64,000 nt of DNA from Pseudofrankia sp. DC12 (GTDB lineage: Bacteria > Actinomycetota > Actinomycetes > Frankiales > Frankiaceae). The stretch covers positions 2,515,208 to 2,579,207 of the forward strand of contig NZ_KQ031391.1 of the NCBI RefSeq assembly GCF_000966285.1, read 5' to 3'. Position numbers and translations under genes: made by a program. Numbering within the stretch: the stretch's first letter is position 1; each line of letters opens with the position of its first letter. Shown here piece after piece: positions 26,341 to 35,090 of the stretch. The notes under the pieces are model-generated. The model did not search any database. It was given only the letters and a program-made list of their open reading frames with translations, and had not been told where the DNA came from.

Positions 26341-26582
26341 CGCTGTCAGTCACCTCCAGCCGTCGTCGTCACCCGGCCTCGGCGGCGGGTTGCCGACGTC
26401 GCCCGCCCAGGCAGGGGTGATGGATGTTGTGTCCCGAGCGTCGACCCGGCGGAACGCGAAGGCCATGCCACGGACCGATAAACCGCATACGCGTGACGTA
26501 TGGACATCGCTACCCGCAGTGCTAGCTTTCGTCTGTTGACCGCGCGCGACCGCCGCGCATAGACCCGGGGGGACGGCCTGGG
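26341..26582. promoter_or_regulatory. Divergent promoter region of the methyltransferase cluster and its regulator
   Basis: 242 bases between the kinase-like gene (minus) and the XRE/TPR regulator (plus). It includes an inverted repeat, CATACG (26486-26491), 5-base spacer, CGTATG (26497-26502), about 80 bases before the regulator start and 146 before the kinase start. The position suits an operator bound by the XRE regulator and controlling both directions. No other gene is visible here. Confidence 0.5.
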
Positions 26583-28100
26583 ATGACCACCCCACGCCCG
26601 CGACGCCACTGCGCGAGTTGCGGCCAGCGACTCGCCGCCGACAACCCCGGCCGCCACTGCGGCCCCTGCCAACGCGCCCAGAACCAGTCAGCGCCACCGA
26701 TCGTGCCCGCCGGGTTCTGGGACACCGACCAGATCCGCGACGCCCTCGCCAGCTGGCACATCGGCCGCGTCATCCACGCCTACCGCACCCACCCCCACCA
26801 CCAGCGCCCGCTCACCCAAGAACAAGTCGGCCGCTGGCTCGGACTCACCCAAGCCCAACTCAGCCGCATCGAAAACGGCCGCGCCCCCGAAGAACTCACC
26901 AAACTCATCCACTACAGCCGCACCCTCCACATCCCCGCCCACCTCCTCTGGTTCGACCTCCCCGGCGAAACACGCGTTCGAGAACCGACGCTCGATGACT
27001 CCACCGACCAAAACCCGGCCTATTCGCCGGAAGGCACCGATGGGTCCTGGGATGGTGGCCTCGGCTCCGCGGGTCGAGCGGGGTCAGGTGAGCCCGGTGC
27101 CCAGGCGCGCGCCGCCAAGACCGCGAACGCGCCAGCTGGACTGCGGTTTCGTGCGGCGACGCACGTCGATGGGTTGCTCGATCCCAGGCCCCGCCGGGAC
27201 GACACCGATTTGCGTCTGGATGGCGACGGGCTCGTCGCCATCGTGTGCGAGCTCGATCGGTGCAAGGCCGACGACGGCAGAGTTGGGCCCGCCCAGGTGC
27301 TTCCCCCCGTGCTGGCGATCCTGAAGGTAGTCACCCGACATGCACGGGACGCGCGTTCAGGTCTGCGCCGCGGCCTGCTCACAGTGGGCGCGGATGCTGC
27401 CGAGTTCGCTGGCTGGCTGTACCGCGACCTGCACGACCAAGTTTCGGCCGGCTATTGGTATGACCGCGCAATGGAATGGGCGCAAGCCGCTCAGGATCTT
27501 CCGATGCAGGGGTACATCCTTCTCCGTAAGTCGCAGATGGCATACAGCGAGCGGGACGCGGGTCAGGTCTTGGCTCTGGCTCAGGCCGCGTATGCGGGTC
27601 CGTGGCAGCTTCCGCGCCGGGTCCGGGCCGAGGTGCTCCAGCAGGAGGCCCGCGGGCTGGCGATGACCGGCGAGCCGATCGACCTGGTCGAGCGGAAGCT
27701 GGAGGAGGCTCGCGCCTTACTTGCGGTTGCCGACGAGGGACCTACCTCGCCGCTGGGCGCTGGCTACGACGAAGGGACTTGGCGTCTGCGCTCGGCGAGC
27801 TGTTACGTCGAGGCCGGCAAGCCACGGCTCGCTGCCGCGTTCTTCGCCGACGTCCTCGCCGGGGGCACACTCGCTCAACGAGACGAGGCGTACTACCGGG
27901 CGCGCAGGGCCGTGGCTTGTGCGCTTGCGGGCGAGCCGGACGACGCCTCGCAGGAAGCACTCCTCGCGCTGACCCTTGCGGGGTCGACAAGCTCGGAGCG
28001 CACGAGGTGCGAGGTGGCGCGTGTCGTCCGCATCCTGACGCCATGGCAGAGCCACCCGGGGCCGCAGGCGCTGCGTTCGGCCTTGCACGCCAAGGGATAG
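26583..28100 (+). CDS. Zinc-ribbon XRE regulator with TPR-like C-terminus (505 aa)
   Basis: Four parts are visible. Residues 9-29 form a Cys-rich zinc ribbon (CASCG...CGPC). A helix-turn-helix follows at about 75-105 (LTQEQVGRWLGLTQAQLSRIENG), a canonical XRE recognition helix. Then comes a proline/charged linker, and from about 200 a helical repeat region of TPR type (YDRAMEWAQAAQDLPMQGYI). Actinomycete regulators of this plan often control biosynthetic or differentiation genes and sense a ligand via the helical domain. The ATG follows a GGGGGGA site. It is divergent from the twelve-gene methyltransferase cluster and ends one base from the convergent hydrolase gene. Confidence 0.87.
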   Translation: MTTPRPRRHCASCGQRLAADNPGRHCGPCQRAQNQSAPPIVPAGFWDTDQIRDALASWHIGRVIHAYRTHPHHQRPLTQEQVGRWLGLTQAQLSRIENGRAPEELTKLIHYSRTLHIPAHLLWFDLPGETRVREPTLDDSTDQNPAYSPEGTDGSWDGGLGSAGRAGSGEPGAQARAAKTANAPAGLRFRAATHVDGLLDPRPRRDDTDLRLDGDGLVAIVCELDRCKADDGRVGPAQVLPPVLAILKVVTRHARDARSGLRRGLLTVGADAAEFAGWLYRDLHDQVSAGYWYDRAMEWAQAAQDLPMQGYILLRKSQMAYSERDAGQVLALAQAAYAGPWQLPRRVRAEVLQQEARGLAMTGEPIDLVERKLEEARALLAVADEGPTSPLGAGYDEGTWRLRSASCYVEAGKPRLAAAFFADVLAGGTLAQRDEAYYRARRAVACALAGEPDDASQEALLALTLAGSTSSERTRCEVARVVRILTPWQSHPGPQALRSALHAKG

Positions 28101-28101
28101 A

Positions 28102-28926
28102 TCAGTTGCGGGCTTGCAGCCAGTCGCGGACCGTGCCGATCACCGACGCTTGCCATTCCTGGCTCCGCGGGTGCGCGTAGCTCGGATCGTCGTGCACCGC
28201 GAAGCCGTGCTGGGCGCCGTCGATCTCGACCAGCCGGTGGGGAGCCGTCAGACGCTTGATGGCTGCTCTCGACGCGTCGATCGGCACGAAGGTGTCCGCC
28301 GTACCGTGGATGATCACCGTCGGTGCGGTGATCTCGCCGAGCACCTCGATGGGGCGGATCCAAAAGACCTCGTTGAGCATGGCGCGGCCGTGCCGGACCG
28401 TCGGTGAGTGACGCAGAAAGCCGTCGTATTCGAGCTGGTGTGCCGCATCGGCGTCGAGGTGTTCGTCAATCCAGTAGGGCTTCTGCTGGATGTACCGATT
28501 CTTGTAGTCGAGCTGAGGGTTCAACAGCACGAGTCGGGAGACCTCGGCCGGCCGCTTCGCCGCGTAGTAGGCCGCGAGGCCCCCGCCAAAGCTCGCACCA
28601 AGAAGATGCAGGATGACAGCACCGGATTCATCTCTCAGGCGATCGATCGACACGCGGATGTCGTTCAGGTGCGCAGTGAGCGTCGAGTCTTCCTGACGAC
28701 CCTCGCTCTTCCCGTGCCCACGAAGATCGAATCGCAGCGAGGCGATGCCCGCCCCCGCGAGGCCGGCGGCGACCCGGGTGAAGAACCCGCCCTCCTCGCG
28801 GGTTACTCCCCCGCCATGTACGAAGACCGCAGCCTGACGGGCAGGCTCACTGGGGAGCGTGATGCTGGCGGACAGCGTGAGGCCATCCAGCGCGCGTAGC
28901 GCGACCTCGGTCTCGTGAACGGTCAT
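28102..28926 (-). CDS. Alpha/beta hydrolase (274 aa)
   Basis: Serine hydrolase fold: oxyanion-side VFVHGGG, LRFDLRGHGKSEG, nucleophile elbow LLGASFGGGLAAYY (Ser in GASFG), acid in IIHGTADTFVP and catalytic His in DGAQHGF. I chose the ATG at 28926 (MTVHETEV) because AGGGAG lies about 5 bases ahead; the longer upstream frame is unsupported. Closest in plan to BAAT/dienelactone-hydrolase-like or acyl-thioesterase-like enzymes; substrate unknown. Cytoplasmic. The 297 bases between it and the next gene (28927-29223) show no supported feature. Confidence 0.9.
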   Translation of the reverse strand: MTVHETEVALRALDGLTLSASITLPSEPARQAAVFVHGGGVTREEGGFFTRVAAGLAGAGIASLRFDLRGHGKSEGRQEDSTLTAHLNDIRVSIDRLRDESGAVILHLLGASFGGGLAAYYAAKRPAEVSRLVLLNPQLDYKNRYIQQKPYWIDEHLDADAAHQLEYDGFLRHSPTVRHGRAMLNEVFWIRPIEVLGEITAPTVIIHGTADTFVPIDASRAAIKRLTAPHRLVEIDGAQHGFAVHDDPSYAHPRSQEWQASVIGTVRDWLQARN

Positions 28927-29223
28927 CATGCTCCCTGATCGTCGCGGGCCGGTCGACCCATCGTCGCAGGCCAATACCGCCAAAAAGGAGGCAGACACGG
29001 CGGCGGCGGCGCCCCCGTGCCCTGCGGATGCGTTCCCACGGATCGACCGCGCTACGTAGCGCTGCGATGACGGCCAAGGGTTGCCCGATGGCCAGTCTGT
29101 TCATTGGCCAGGCGGCTCTGGATGGCGGGCGACCACCCCGGACATCCTCGCAGGTACATACCTTCCGCGACGCCCTGAGCGCGCTTCCATGCAGCTTGAT
29201 CTAGGGCCAGGCAGGGGCAGTGT

Positions 29224-29562
29224 TCAGGTCACGTTGGGGCGTTGGGTGGGCCAGGTGCGGGTTTCGTTGAGGGCTTCCTTGGCGCGGATCGCGTCGGCGA
29301 GGTCGATGCCGAGGCGGTTGGCGATGGAGCACGCGAAGATCAGGATGTCGACGAGTTCCTCGTCGATGCTGCCCGTGACCTGGCCGGCTGGGGAGCGTTG
29401 TCCGTTGTTCTTGCGGACGGCGCGGGCGAGTTCGCCGGCTTCTTCGAGGAGGCGCCAGGTCTGGTCGTGCACCGTGCTTTCGGTGAAGCCGCGTTCGGCT
29501 TCCATCTTCGCTACGTAGCGCTGGAGGTCTTCCAGTGTGGCGCCGGGGGAAAGTGGCAGCAC
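29224..29562 (-). CDS. MazG-like nucleotide pyrophosphohydrolase (112 aa)
   Basis: Short all-helical MazG-type protein: WRLLEEAGELARAVRK carries the EExxE metal-binding motif and SIDEELVDILIFACSIANRL the ExxD motif. Members hydrolyse nucleoside triphosphates to monophosphates, clearing aberrant nucleotides. GTG at 29562 with AAAGGA about 10 bases upstream. It lies 31 bases downstream of the AlkZ-superfamily gene on the same strand, so both may be one transcription unit devoted to nucleotide or DNA damage. Confidence 0.88.
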   Translation of the reverse strand: MLPLSPGATLEDLQRYVAKMEAERGFTESTVHDQTWRLLEEAGELARAVRKNNGQRSPAGQVTGSIDEELVDILIFACSIANRLGIDLADAIRAKEALNETRTWPTQRPNVT

Positions 29563-29593
29563 TCTCGCAGGTCCTTTCGTCGGGCTGGCGGTT

Positions 29594-30787
29594 CTAGATG
29601 GCGAGGGCGAGCTGGCCCGCGTCGGTGGCGGTCTTGAGGGCGGTGGCGGAGCGCCAGCCGGCGCGTAGCGCCGCAGTGTGCTGGTCGGCGGCCTGCGCGG
29701 TCTGACGGTTCAGGCGTGCGCTGCTCCGGCCGGGGAGGAGTGTCGGGACGACGGTTCTGGTGGCGGGGTTCCAGGTCCAGGTGCCGTGGACCTCGCCGTC
29801 GACGAGGACGGTGGGAAGGGCCTCGCCGATCTGGTTGAAGGCGTTCCGTGGGGCGAGGTCTGCGAGGTAGCGGGCGCGGGTCTCGGCGTAGGCCTTCAGG
29901 GCAACGTCCTCGTGGGCGAGCAGCTGCAGCCCGCTGCTGTAGGTGTCGGGGTCCGCCGCGGTGAACTGCTCGTAGCGCCCGGCGGGCATGTAGGCGGGTG
30001 ACGGGCTCCACGGGGTGGCGACTTCGAGGAGCTCGACGGCCGGGTCGTCGAGGGCGTCGACGACGGCGGCGCGGGAGAGGGCCGACCACCAGGTCGCGTC
30101 GGCGAGCGTGACCGGCCCGTAGCGATCCACGTAGGCGCGGATCAGGAGGCGGGTCGCCGTCTTCGGATCGAGGGCGAGGTCGAGGTCGGGGTGGAGCTGG
30201 CTGGTCAGGCCGAACAGGCGGCGTTCGGCGTTCCAACAGCCAGAGGCGTTCAGGTAGGTGAGGCTGCCGGTCTCCCACGCGGTCTTGACCGTGGCGCGGA
30301 CCGCGGCCGTCCCGGCCGCTGCGAGCTCGGCCTCGATCTGCCGGTAGGGCATCGGCCCGTCGGCGAGCAGGCTGCGCAGGCAAGCGGTGAGCTGGTCGAT
30401 CAGCTGCTCGGTGACACCGGCGTTGTGGGCGCGGCGGGCGGCGTCGCGTAGCCGGTAGTGGATCGTGGCGCGGTGCGCCGCGGCGGCGAGGTCGACCGGC
30501 AGGGTGTGCAGTGTGCGGCGCATGCAGCGCAGCGTGATCAGCCCGGCTGGTTGGTCGAGCAGCGTGAGTGCGGCGTCTGGCCGTGTAGCGCGGGCGATGA
30601 CGGTGGCGAACGGCGATGGCAGGCGGGCGGCGTGTAGCCCGAGGGCCGCGTGGCTGATCTCGGTGGCCGCGGTAAGGCGGTCGCGGGGGTGCAGGCCCTG
30701 GCGGGACAGGGTCCAGTTCCACAGCTGGCGGGCGTGGTCGTCGGTGAGGGTGACGGTTCCGACGGTCCGCGGACGCCGGTTGATCAC
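29594..30787 (-). CDS. HTH_42/AlkZ-superfamily winged-helix protein (397 aa)
   Basis: Triple winged-helix protein of the DUF1006/HTH_42 superfamily, which includes AlkZ and YcaQ DNA glycosylases: opening LWNWTLSRQGLHPRDR, a GLHAARLPSPFATVIARA segment, YRQIEAELAA winged helix, TRLLIRAYVDRYGPVTLADATWW, and the late VLVDGEVHGTWTWN strand pair. Where active AlkZ-type enzymes have a QxQ (or QxD) pair, this protein appears to have H-A-A in GLHAARL, so base-excision activity is uncertain. GTG start at 30787; a TAGCGT hexamer just upstream would suit a leaderless transcript. AlkZ relatives can be self-resistance genes in clusters for DNA-alkylating products. Confidence 0.85.
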   Translation of the reverse strand: MINRRPRTVGTVTLTDDHARQLWNWTLSRQGLHPRDRLTAATEISHAALGLHAARLPSPFATVIARATRPDAALTLLDQPAGLITLRCMRRTLHTLPVDLAAAAHRATIHYRLRDAARRAHNAGVTEQLIDQLTACLRSLLADGPMPYRQIEAELAAAGTAAVRATVKTAWETGSLTYLNASGCWNAERRLFGLTSQLHPDLDLALDPKTATRLLIRAYVDRYGPVTLADATWWSALSRAAVVDALDDPAVELLEVATPWSPSPAYMPAGRYEQFTAADPDTYSSGLQLLAHEDVALKAYAETRARYLADLAPRNAFNQIGEALPTVLVDGEVHGTWTWNPATRTVVPTLLPGRSSARLNRQTAQAADQHTAALRAGWRSATALKTATDAGQLALAI

Positions 30788-30824
30788 GTAGGCACGCTAC
30801 CAGCGGCCGGGGCTGGGTTTCCGG

Positions 30825-32138
30825 TCACCCCTGGGCGCCCCAGTGGTCTTCGATGAAGCCGCGCAGCCGCCGGTAGGAGTCGTCGAGCTCGGCCCAGTCC
30901 TCGGGGCTGCCCCACCAGTGCCGGTCGTTGTGGTGGATGTGGAACTTCGACCAGTCCCCGTCCCAGTCGGGCTGGGTGTGCAGGCCGCGAAGCCCATGGC
31001 GGGCCGGGTCGGCGTAGACCTGGGTGCCGGGTAGCGGCGTGAACCTGAACAATGACACGCGGGTCAGCGACGGTCCTAGCTCGCCGAGCAGGCTGATCGT
31101 CTCGTCGGTGGTCTGCCGGTTCTCGCCCGGGTAGCCGTGGATGATGAACGCCTTGGCGCCGATCCCGGCGTCCGCGGTCGCGGCGAACGCGGCTTTAATC
31201 TGGTCGCGGGTGGTGTTCTTCCGCATCGCACGCAGGAGCTGCTCGCTCCCGGACTCGACGCCGTACTTGATCTCGATACAGCCGGAGGCCGCCATCGTCT
31301 TCAGCAGGGCTCGGTTGACGGTGTCGACGCGGGACAGCGCGGACCAGGCCAGGTCGAGGTCCGCGACCGCGTCGCAGATGTCGGCGACCTTCCGCTTGTT
31401 CACGACGAAGTTGTCGTCCACGATCGCGAACCCGCCGACGCCGTACCGGTCGATGAGGTCGCTCAGTTCGGCGCGGGCGCTGGCGCCGGAACGGTACTGG
31501 ATGCGGGTCTGGCCGGCCGCGCAGAACGAGCACGGGAACGGGCAGCCCCGACTGAACATCACATGGGCCATATCCACGTCGCGGCCCGCGAGCCGATCGG
31601 ACATCACGACATCCTCGACCGGCAGCAGGTGCCGGGCGGGTAGCGGTAGCTGGTCGATGTCCCGCATCAGCACCCGCGGCGGGCCGTGACGGATCTCGCC
31701 GTCCTCGATCCAACGGGTGCCCGCGACACCTCGCACCGGGCCGCCGCCGACGGCCCGGTCGAGGACTTCGAGGATCGTCTCCTCCGACTCCCCCTCACAG
31801 ACAACGTCGGCCCCGAAGTCGCGCAGCGCGTCATTGGGATAGAAGTTCGCGTGCACTCCCCCGACCATCACCAGCGTGCCCTCGCTGATCTGGCTGGACG
31901 CTCGGGCGGCGGTCATGAACCCGTAGGTCGCCGACGACGCGACACTGAATCCGACCGCGTCGAAGCCGCGCAAGTCGAGGGTCAGGTGGTCAGGCCGGAT
32001 CTGGAGGACCACGGCCTCGTGACCGGCGCCTTCGAGCACCGAGGCCAGGTAGAGGACCCCGAATGGCGGGAACTCGCGCCGGCGCTCGCGAAACCGCGCC
32101 ATGTCGTAGACCTCGGGATACAGCAAGGCAACACGCAT
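30825..32138 (-). CDS. B12-binding-domain radical SAM enzyme (437 aa)
   Basis: The N-terminal ~150 residues form a cobalamin-binding Rossmann domain (FGVLYLASVLEGAGHEAVVL, VGFSVASSATYGFMTAARA, LVMVGGVHANFYP), but without the DxHxxG motif. The radical SAM core begins at about residue 195 with FSRGCPFPCSFC, i.e. CxxxCxxC for the 4Fe-4S cluster, followed by IVDDNFVVNKRKV and an IKYGVESGSEQLL strand. The C-terminal TPLPGTQVY is typical of this class. Such enzymes methylate or rearrange unactivated carbons in natural products and cofactors. The ATG at 32138 has GGAGGTG upstream. The partner P-loop gene lies 54 bases upstream. Product unknown. Confidence 0.93.
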   Translation of the reverse strand: MRVALLYPEVYDMARFRERRREFPPFGVLYLASVLEGAGHEAVVLQIRPDHLTLDLRGFDAVGFSVASSATYGFMTAARASSQISEGTLVMVGGVHANFYPNDALRDFGADVVCEGESEETILEVLDRAVGGGPVRGVAGTRWIEDGEIRHGPPRVLMRDIDQLPLPARHLLPVEDVVMSDRLAGRDVDMAHVMFSRGCPFPCSFCAAGQTRIQYRSGASARAELSDLIDRYGVGGFAIVDDNFVVNKRKVADICDAVADLDLAWSALSRVDTVNRALLKTMAASGCIEIKYGVESGSEQLLRAMRKNTTRDQIKAAFAATADAGIGAKAFIIHGYPGENRQTTDETISLLGELGPSLTRVSLFRFTPLPGTQVYADPARHGLRGLHTQPDWDGDWSKFHIHHNDRHWWGSPEDWAELDDSYRRLRGFIEDHWGAQG

Positions 32139-32192
32139 ACCGGTACACCTCCGTGCAGTTAGGGGCTGGCCGTGGTGAGAGGGACAGCGGAA

Positions 32193-32897
32193 TCAAGACC
32201 TCGCGCGACTGGCGTCGTCGGAGGGCTCGGAGGAGACGCGGCGGCCAATGCGGATGATCTCGGCCGGATACACGTCCGCCAGCCGGTCAAGTTCGCCAAG
32301 GTGTGGGCGCTCCAGTAGCGCGGTCACGGCCTGGTGCACGACGGGCGCCAAGGTGGCGATGCCCCGCTGGGCGCAGGCGTGGTCCGCGGTCGGGATCAGA
32401 TGCGAGTTGCAGAGCACCAGGTCGTAGCGGTCCCGGTCGGTGAACAGGTCGAAACCGCGGCGGCGGCGCAACGAGTCGCGTGTGTGCTCGTCCTTCTCCT
32501 GGCACAGCGCCTCACAGCCAGGCAACGACAGACGGGTACGGGTCTGGGACACCAGGCACTTACGCGCCCGCGACGCAGGATCCGACTCGATCCAGATCCG
32601 GACGATCGGATCAGGAGCGAGCCAGGCCAGCGCCCACGTGTCGAACACCGTGCGCCGCCGGCTGGCCGCGAGCTCCAGCAGGCGCCGGTCGAGCTCGTCG
32701 TCCGCGGCGTCGCCCTCCCGGGCCGCCTGGATTTCGTCGTACCGCTGAAACCACGCGTCGCCGGCCGCGACGTCCAGCCCAAGAATTTCCAGCATCACCT
32801 CGGTCGCTGACACGTAGTCATAGCCCAGCTCGCGGGCCAACAGCCGCGCGTGCGTCGTCTTACCTGCCGCGGTAAGACCCGCGAACGCCACGTTCAC
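32193..32897 (-). CDS. Small P-loop (nucleotide/shikimate-kinase-like) protein (about 234 aa)
   Basis: VNVAFAGLTAAGKTTHARLL is a Walker A of the AAA_18/cytidylate-kinase class, followed by GYDYVSATEVMLEILGLD and RRTVFDTWALAWL (motif typical of NMP-binding cytidylate-like kinases) and DPASRARKCLVS (Arg-rich lid). I chose GTG at 32897, just ahead of the P-loop; GTG at 32975 or a longer frame to 33050 cannot be excluded. The C-terminal third (LCNSHLIPTADHACAQRG) resembles dCMP/CMP-kinase-like proteins found beside biosynthetic genes. Same strand as the radical SAM gene, 54 bases apart, so probably cotranscribed. Confidence 0.72.
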   Translation of the reverse strand: MNVAFAGLTAAGKTTHARLLARELGYDYVSATEVMLEILGLDVAAGDAWFQRYDEIQAAREGDAADDELDRRLLELAASRRRTVFDTWALAWLAPDPIVRIWIESDPASRARKCLVSQTRTRLSLPGCEALCQEKDEHTRDSLRRRRGFDLFTDRDRYDLVLCNSHLIPTADHACAQRGIATLAPVVHQAVTALLERPHLGELDRLADVYPAEIIRIGRRVSSEPSDDASRARS

Positions 32898-33406
32898 ACC
32901 GGAGACCTGAGCTCTACTGGCCGTAGCGCCTGAGTCGCCCGGTGGCGGGCGGCCCAGTCCGGTCCGGTCAGTCACAGCGAGACCCGGACCTCGACGGACG
33001 CCGAGAGGGTGGTCGATGACCGACTTCCCGTCGAGGCAACGCCGACGCAATCAGATGGCCATGCAAAGTCGAGACCGACACGGCACCCTCCCTTTCATAC
33101 GGTGGGCCGCGTTTCTCGATGGTTGCCCCATGAGGGCGAAGAGGCTATGCCGAAAGCGAGTGGTCGATATGCAAGATATGTATTGACCACCGAACTGCCG
33201 TCCAGGTCAGATGCCCGAAGCAACATCCGGGCATTTCCGCCGAGGAGGGTGACCTCCCATGGCCGAGTACCGTCCCGCTGCGCGGCGCTGTGCCTGCTGG
33301 CCGGGCTCGACGATCGAACGACCGACAGGATCAGGGCATGGGCGCGGCTCTGGAGCGGCCACGAGTCGGGTCACTGACCGCTGGACGCCGAACGGCGACG
33401 GTCAAG
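32898..33406. other. Intergenic stretch with no strongly supported gene
   Basis: About 500 bases between the P-loop gene (minus) and the small gene split by the IS701 element (plus). A possible short frame (ATG 33147 to 33377, plus; RCAALCLLAGLDDRTTDRIR) has a weak GAAGAGG site but no recognisable family, and I do not call it. AT-richer sequence near 33170-33190 (GATATGCAAGATATGTATTG) could hold a promoter reading right. Confidence 0.35.
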
Positions 33407-33535
33407 ATGTCTGACGAGGAGATGGGCGCCGACCCACAGATCGGGTCGTTCGAGCGGCTACGGGCCACCGCGCTTCGCGCCCTCAACACCCACCTCGACG
33501 CCGACGGCAGATGCGCCCACTGCGGCGGCACCTAG
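33407..33535 (+). pseudogene. 5' part of a small actinobacterial gene split by the IS701-family element
   Basis: ATG at 33407 opens MSDEEMGADPQIGSFERL and continues to GRCAHCGGT, then the TAG of the CTAG target sequence. The frame is taken up again, unchanged, right after the element: PCTIALLTDSNLPLL at 35004. Small actinomycete proteins with a CxxCG...WPC...L..NLALL ending are common hypothetical genes; here the expected Trp position coincides with TAG. Either the insertion altered this codon or the target already carried a nonsense mutation. Function unknown. Confidence 0.6.
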
Positions 33536-34999
33536 TACGGCAGCCGCTGTTCTGTGATCAGTTGTGATAGCTGTCCGCGTGGTGGGTGGCCGGGCCGGCA
33601 TGAGGGGCGTGGCGGGGCAGACATGGAACGGCCACCGGCTGATCGTCGCGGGTTGTGTCGACTCTCGAAGATCTACCGGTGGCCGCGGGCCACAGCATAG
33701 ACAGTGATCGTTGGCAGGCCGAGTTCGAGGTCCTTGTGGGCCGGATCAGCGGCCGGTTCGCGCGGTTCGCGACCCGCGCTCGGGTCGCGTCGTTCCTGCT
33801 GGGGCTGATGGCGGGGCTGTCGCGGACGAACTGCTGGAGCATCGCCGAGCATGCCGGCGACACCAACCCGCATGGGATGCAACGGCTGTTGGCCCGGGCG
33901 GTGTGGGACGCCGACGCCGTCCGCGACGACCTGCGCGCCTACGTCGTCGAGCGGCTTGGCGATCCGGACGCGGTCCTGGTCATCGACGAGACCGGCGACC
34001 TGAAGAAAGGCGACCAGACCGTCGGAACGCAACGCCAGTACACCGGCACCGCCGGCCGCATCGAGAATTCCCAGGTCGCGGTCTATCTCGTCTACGCCGC
34101 CGACCGGGGCCACACCTTCCTCGACAGGGCGCTCTACCTGCCGAAGTCCTGGACCGCCGACCCTGACCGGTGCGCGGCGGCGGGCGTTCCCGATCCGGTG
34201 GGGTTCGCGACGAAACCCGCCCTGGCCCGCCGTCTGCTCATCCGGGCGCTGGACGCCGGCGTGCCCGCGAGCTGGGTCGCCGCCGATGAGGTTTATGGCA
34301 ACGACCCGGCGCTGCGCGGCGAGCTGGCCCGCCGCGGGGTCGGCTACGTCCTGGCCATCGCGAAGGACCACACGATCGTGACCGGGATCGGGCCGCGCAA
34401 GGCCATCGAACTCGCCGTCCGCCTCCCCGCCCGCTCCTGGCAGCGGATCTCCGCCGGCCCCGGCTCCAAAGGACAGCGGTTCTACGACTGGGCGCTGATC
34501 GACACCCACGACCGCGACTTCCCCGGCCGGCACTGGCTGCTCGTCCGCCGTAACCGCCGCACCGGTGAGCTGGCGTTCTACCGCGCACACGCCCCCAGGT
34601 CCGTCCCGCTGGCCGCGCTCGTCCGCGTCGCCGGACGGCGCTGGACGGTGGAGGAATCGTTCCAGACCGGAAAGGAACTCACCGCCCTCGACGAACACCA
34701 GCTACGCCGCTGGACGTCCTGGCACCGCTGGACCGTGCTCGCCATGCTCGCGCACGCCTTCCTCACCGTCCTCGCCGCCGACGAACACGACCAACCCACC
34801 CACACCGACGACCTGCTTCCCATCACCGTCAACGAGATCCGCCGCCTGTTCACCGCCACCCTCACCCGACCAGCGGCCACCCTCGCCCACATCCTGCACT
34901 GGTCCACCTGGCGCCGCCGCCACCAAACCAACGCCCGCGCCAGCCACTACCGCCGACGAGACCACGAACCCAACTGATCACAAAACGACGGCTGCCGTA
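33536..34999 (+). mobile_element. IS701-family insertion sequence, complete (1464 bp)
   Basis: Bounded by 29-base imperfect inverted repeats and CTAG flanks, with one transposase gene filling it. The transposase stop lies inside the right inverted repeat. Intact ends, intact gene and a perfect target duplication suggest recent insertion. It separates the radical SAM/kinase region from the defence island and interrupts a small gene. Confidence 0.92.
33655..34977 (+). CDS. IS701-family DDE transposase (440 aa)
   Basis: Typical IS701 transposase: DAVLVIDETGDLKKGDQTVG with the first catalytic Asp (about 109), RQYTGTAGRIENSQVAVYL, SWVAADEVYGNDPALR with the second Asp (about 210) and RRWTVEESFQTGKELTALDE with the catalytic Glu (about 331). 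C-terminal ITVNEIRRLFTATL region is also conserved in the family. GTG start at 33655. The frame is open over its full length, so the enzyme is probably functional. It acts on the inverted repeats at 33536-33564 and 34971-34999. Confidence 0.95.
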   Translation: MSTLEDLPVAAGHSIDSDRWQAEFEVLVGRISGRFARFATRARVASFLLGLMAGLSRTNCWSIAEHAGDTNPHGMQRLLARAVWDADAVRDDLRAYVVERLGDPDAVLVIDETGDLKKGDQTVGTQRQYTGTAGRIENSQVAVYLVYAADRGHTFLDRALYLPKSWTADPDRCAAAGVPDPVGFATKPALARRLLIRALDAGVPASWVAADEVYGNDPALRGELARRGVGYVLAIAKDHTIVTGIGPRKAIELAVRLPARSWQRISAGPGSKGQRFYDWALIDTHDRDFPGRHWLLVRRNRRTGELAFYRAHAPRSVPLAALVRVAGRRWTVEESFQTGKELTALDEHQLRRWTSWHRWTVLAMLAHAFLTVLAADEHDQPTHTDDLLPITVNEIRRLFTATLTRPAATLAHILHWSTWRRRHQTNARASHYRRRDHEPN

Positions 35000-35003
35000 C
35001 TAG

Positions 35004-35090
35004 CCCTGCACGATCGCGCTCCTCACGGACAGCAACCTGCCCCTCCTCAACGAGGTCACGTCGATCCCCGCACAGCCCGCCGGCCCGCGC
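35004..35090 (+). pseudogene. 3' fragment of the small gene split by the IS701 element
   Basis: In the same frame as the fragment at 33407-33535: PCTIALLTDSNLPLLNEV, matching the usual C-terminal part of small CxxCG...WPC actinobacterial proteins. Where the native gene ended is unclear, since the frame stays open for long into sequence that no longer looks protein-like. It has no start of its own. Confidence 0.45.

Larger units (their letters stand above)
33532..35003. repeat. CTAG target duplication and terminal inverted repeats of the IS701-family element
   Basis: CTAG occurs at 33532-33535 and 35000-35003, directly abutting the element ends. The 29-base inverted repeats (33536-33564 and 34971-34999) match at 26 positions: TACGGCAGCCG, a 7-base middle with three differences, then GTGATCAGTTG. 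A 4-base YTAR-type duplication is what I recall for the IS701 family. Confidence 0.85.

Noticed and set aside
33147-33377. Small plus-strand gene MPKASGRYARYVL…
   Set aside because: Weak ribosome site, no recognised family and overlap with the promoter area of the small gene at 33407; not enough support.
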